Part shown: positions 13,175-15,704 of the stretch, in pieces | Layout: every line of letters starts with the position of its first letter | How positions within the stretch are numbered: the stretch's first letter is position 1 | Assembly: GCA_965602945.1 (NCBI GenBank) | Contig: CBFDBC010000068.1 | Location: 1-15,704 of the forward strand | DNA length: 15,704 bases | Reading direction: 5' to 3' | Origin: JAUXEH01 sp965602945 | Lineage (GTDB): Bacteria; Acidobacteriota; Aminicenantia; Aminicenantales; Aminicenantaceae | Translations under genes and position numbers: made by a program | Notes under the pieces: generated by a model | Seen by the model: the letters and a program-made list of their open reading frames with translations, nothing else | What the model was told of the DNA's origin: nothing | The model's database searches: none

Positions 13175-14098
13175 TCAGGGACGGGCAGCCTGAAGGTTCT
13201 CCCGGATCTCCTCCCGGTTCGACATGGCGGCCGCGACGGTGCTGATGAAGCCGTGATCCAGGACCCACTCGAGGGCGTTCTTAAAGGACGGCGTCCGGCT
13301 GCCGTCTGAGGCATACGGCCCCGCGGAACAGGTCTTCATGGCTATGATCCCGAGATCGTTCCTGTGTGCCTTCTCGAGCTCGACCTCGACCCGGGGCTGG
13401 TCCCACTCGGCCGACCGTCCCGAATTCATGTGCACGTAGGAGCCCTTGTGATTGAAGGGGAGCATGATGATATCGAAGAACCGAGACTCGTTGGCGCTTT
13501 CCAGCAAGGGGATCTCATCGTGGCAGGAGAACCCGTGCGCCCTTATGATCCCTTTCTTTTTCGCCGCGGTGAAAAACTCCATCACGGTCTCGTTGGCCAG
13601 GACATCCACCTCGCCCGGATCATGGATGAGCATGATGTCTATGTAGTCTGTTCTCAATGCCTTCAGGCAGGCCAGGAGGTCGGATTCCATGGATTTCAGG
13701 ATGGCGTCGGAGGAGTACCCGGAGGAATCCCGCCCCCGGAGCCGCACACGGATCTTGGACTGGATGATCACATCCTTTCGATTTCCCTCAAGGGTCTCGC
13801 CGATCATGCGCTGGTTGTTGCCGTTGAAGTAAGACAGGCCGGTGTCGATGAAATTGAGCCCGGATCCCAGGGCCTCCATCAAGAGGGAGGGATCCATGCT
13901 GCGGGAGGCCCCGTAGCCCAGCACCGTGGGCTCGAGCCCGCTTCTTCCGAGAACCCTCGTTTCCAATCCGGTGTCGCTCTCCCCCCAGAGGCGCAGCGGA
14001 TTCTTTTTCAAAACATTGAGTGCGACCAGTCCCGTGATCCCCGCCGAGGATTTTTTGAGAAATTCTTTCCTGGTGATCTTTTTGTCCTTTTTCTCCAT
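13175..14098 (-). CDS. aldo/keto reductase family oxidoreductase with N-terminal export-like signal
   Basis: A 307-aa protein. The start is ATG at 14096-14098, 7 nt from GGAGG (14106-14110); the upstream ATG at 14102-14104 is only 1 nt from it. The AKR catalytic tetrad is visible: Asp85 and Tyr90 in NFIDTGLSYFNG, Lys115 in IIQSKIR and His159 in LIHDPGE. The N-terminus, KKITRKEFLKKSSAGITGLVALNVL, resembles a Tat signal but has Arg-Lys rather than Arg-Arg. The C-terminus (STVAAAMSNREEIRENLQA) matches the cofactor-binding end. NAD(P)H-dependent carbonyl reduction is likely; the substrate is unknown. A near-consensus promoter lies just upstream. Confidence 0.9.
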   Translation of the reverse strand: MEKKDKKITRKEFLKKSSAGITGLVALNVLKKNPLRLWGESDTGLETRVLGRSGLEPTVLGYGASRSMDPSLLMEALGSGLNFIDTGLSYFNGNNQRMIGETLEGNRKDVIIQSKIRVRLRGRDSSGYSSDAILKSMESDLLACLKALRTDYIDIMLIHDPGEVDVLANETVMEFFTAAKKKGIIRAHGFSCHDEIPLLESANESRFFDIIMLPFNHKGSYVHMNSGRSAEWDQPRVEVELEKAHRNDLGIIAMKTCSAGPYASDGSRTPSFKNALEWVLDHGFISTVAAAMSNREEIRENLQAARP

Positions 14099-14133
14099 GG
14101 TCATTCCTCCGATCCGCCGTGCGGACAATGCGG

Positions 14134-14162
14134 ATTATACTCAATCCACACCCCAATCTCCA
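14134..14162 (-). promoter_or_regulatory. promoter of the aldo/keto reductase gene
   Basis: Minus strand: TATAAT (14134-14139, perfect -10), 17-bp spacer, TGGAGA (14157-14162, 4 of 6 for -35). Placed ~35 nt before the start codon. Confidence 0.6.
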
Positions 14163-14294
14163 GATAAATTATCGGTTTTGTCGGCAATGCCTCGGTGGGA
14201 GAAAACCGGGATCCATTTCTGGACCGGCAACCAAATCCATGATGACTCGTAGTATGAATAGGGAACATAACACCCGTGTGTGAGGAGGACCCGA

Positions 14295-15704
14295 ATGAAT
14301 CGTATCCTTTTGATCTGTGTGACATGTCTGTTTGTGCTCCTGGCTTTCTGTTCGGAACCGCCTGCGCCGGAAGTGACTCTGGCGGATACCCTGCAGGCGG
14401 AGATCCCGCGCCTGATGGAGGCGGCCGAGGTCCCCGGCCTGTCCATCGCAGTCGTTCGTGAGGGCAAGATCTACTGGTCCGGCGCCTTCGGCGTGCGCAG
14501 TGCCGAGACCGGAGAGCCCATGGATGAGGAGACCATCTTCGAGGCGGCCTCCCTGACCAAGACCATCACGGCCGTCGCGGCACTCAAGCTGCTGGAATCC
14601 GGCGCACTGGAGCTGGACACACCCCTGGCCGAGTACCTCCCCTATCCCAAGCTCGCCGGGGATGAGCGCTACAAGAAGATCACAGCCCGCCTGGTCCTGA
14701 CCCACACCACCGGACTCCCCAACTGGGGGACACGGCTCGTCCGCGAACCCGGAGAGCTCTATGGGTACTCGGGTGAGGGATTCCTCTACCTGGGAAAGAC
14801 CATAGAGAAGATCACGGGCAAAGACCTGGATGCATTCGCCCGGGAGGTCATATTCGACCCCCTGGGAATGACACGGACAAGCTACATCGAGACCGCGGAA
14901 TACAAGGCCAACGGCGCCTGCGGCCATGATCGCCACGGGGTGGCCATTGCGCTGCGGGAGAATCCTTCTCCGAACGGAGGCGCGAGCCTCATCACTACCC
15001 CCACCGACTATGCCCGCTACCTGTGCGCACTCATGAACGACACAGTGCTCGAGCCGGAGACCATCCGAGAGATGCTCTCACCCCACGTCAAGGCCACGGA
15101 ATTCGACGCGAAAGAACCGGATGAGCATGTGTCCTGGGGATGGGGGTGGGGCATCCATCCGGGCACCGAAGAGAACGGCTTCTTTCACTGGGGCAACAAC
15201 GGGGAACTGCGCGGGTTTACCGTGGCCTACAAGAACAAGGGAGAGGGCCTGGTCTTCTTCTCCAACAGCGAGAACGCCTTTGCATTGGCAGACCCCCTGG
15301 TGGCACTGATCACGGACGAGCCGCAGTACGGCATGCAGTGGCTGGAGTTCGAAGAGCAGCGCTACGACAACCCCGAAAGGAACGCCCACCGCTCCGTGGA
15401 AAAGGCCTTCCTGGACCTGGGGGCCGCAGCTGGCGTGCGGAGGCTGGCCGAGGTGCAGGAGCTCTTCCCGGACCTCATGGATGCGGAAGCCATAGGCTGG
15501 ACCGCCGGCTATCTCGTGAACCGGGGCAAAACGGCCGAAGCGGCGGCCCTTTTCACCCGCATGCTCGACCTCGAGCCCAAGCGGATTCAAGCCTGGGAGG
15601 GATTGGGTCTGGTCGAGATGGAACAGGGACACTTCCCCGAAGCGATCCAAGCATTCGAAAAGGCCCTCGAGATCCAACCCAACCGGCGGATGGCCAAGAA
15701 CGCG
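14295..15704 (+). CDS. serine beta-lactamase-like hydrolase with C-terminal TPR region (3' truncated by window)
   Basis: Open for 470 codons to the window end without a stop. ATG follows AGGAGG (14283-14288) by 6 nt. A hydrophobic signal (MNRILLICVTCLFVLLAFC) ends at Cys19, a possible lipidation site with an unusual Phe at -1. The beta-lactamase/penicillin-binding fold (~32-340) shows SLTK (Ser86-Lys89, nucleophile and base), YSGEGF (Tyr158, in place of YxN) and HWGNNG (His298-x-Gly, the KTG equivalent). Such proteins are usually esterases, D-amino peptidases or peptidoglycan hydrolases rather than antibiotic-resistance enzymes. After ~370, TPR-like helices appear (NRGKTAEAAALFTRMLDLEP, HFPEAIQAFEKALEIQPN). 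Divergent from the aldo/keto reductase gene. Confidence 0.92.
   Translation, partial: MNRILLICVTCLFVLLAFCSEPPAPEVTLADTLQAEIPRLMEAAEVPGLSIAVVREGKIYWSGAFGVRSAETGEPMDEETIFEAASLTKTITAVAALKLLESGALELDTPLAEYLPYPKLAGDERYKKITARLVLTHTTGLPNWGTRLVREPGELYGYSGEGFLYLGKTIEKITGKDLDAFAREVIFDPLGMTRTSYIETAEYKANGACGHDRHGVAIALRENPSPNGGASLITTPTDYARYLCALMNDTVLEPETIREMLSPHVKATEFDAKEPDEHVSWGWGWGIHPGTEENGFFHWGNNGELRGFTVAYKNKGEGLVFFSNSENAFALADPLVALITDEPQYGMQWLEFEEQRYDNPERNAHRSVEKAFLDLGAAAGVRRLAEVQELFPDLMDAEAIGWTAGYLVNRGKTAEAAALFTRMLDLEPKRIQAWEGLGLVEMEQGHFPEAIQAFEKALEIQPNRRMAKNA

Noticed and set aside
14169..14936. Minus-strand open frame opposite the serine hydrolase
   Set aside because: The plus strand gives a coherent signal peptide, SxxK, YSG and HxG motifs with a good ribosome site; the antisense frame does not resemble a protein family.

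Overview
The window looks like chromosomal DNA from a GC-rich, probably Gram-negative bacterium. Core housekeeping genes dominate: six translation or nucleotide genes, Der GTPase and tmRNA. Around them sit envelope genes: an AMIN-type amidase, a GerMN protein, a rhomboid protease, and lipoprotein-like TPR and serine hydrolase proteins. The mix and style recall uncultivated Acidobacteriota/Aminicenantota-type genomes, but that is a weak inference. No phage, integrase, CRISPR array or complete insertion sequence is visible.

Layout. (1) 3-1878, plus strand: an ABC-transporter ATPase fragment runs in frame into the C-terminal region of an ECF sigma factor, most likely an assembly or recombination chimera at the contig edge. 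It is followed by a zinc-finger anti-sigma factor and a bactofilin-like membrane protein, coupled by ATGA overlaps. (2) 1875-5927, minus strand: one operon rplM-rpsI-rpsB-tsf-pyrH-frr with a strong sigma-70-type promoter upstream of rplM. Ribosomal protein S2 carries a long acidic Pro/Glu/Ala tail. (3) 5940-6110: a short intergenic stretch with a large hairpin that has a G-rich loop. (4) 6109-11448, minus strand: tmRNA (ssrA) with a near-consensus promoter, then an N-acetylmuramoyl-L-alanine amidase, a GerMN protein, der, a TPR lipoprotein, a textbook intrinsic terminator, and a rhomboid protease that starts only 8 nt past the terminator T-run. (5) 11403-11810: an AT-richer intergenic island of about 400 bp with a perfect 16-bp palindrome between divergent promoter-like elements, two copies of an 18-bp direct repeat, and small GGGACAG palindromes. 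(6) 11811-13127, plus strand: an orphan 438-aa protein with two Asp-rich motifs of the class I isoprenoid synthase fold. (7) 13175-14139, minus strand: an exported-looking aldo/keto reductase. (8) 14295 to the window end, plus strand: a serine beta-lactamase-like hydrolase with a C-terminal TPR region, cut by the window edge.

Region 2 is a translation supply operon: two ribosomal protein genes, S2, EF-Ts, UMP kinase and ribosome recycling factor. Region 4 joins ribosome rescue (tmRNA), ribosome assembly (Der) and peptidoglycan turnover (amidase). The least described items are the class I isoprenoid-synthase-like orphan, the S2 tail and the repeat-bearing island upstream of tmRNA.
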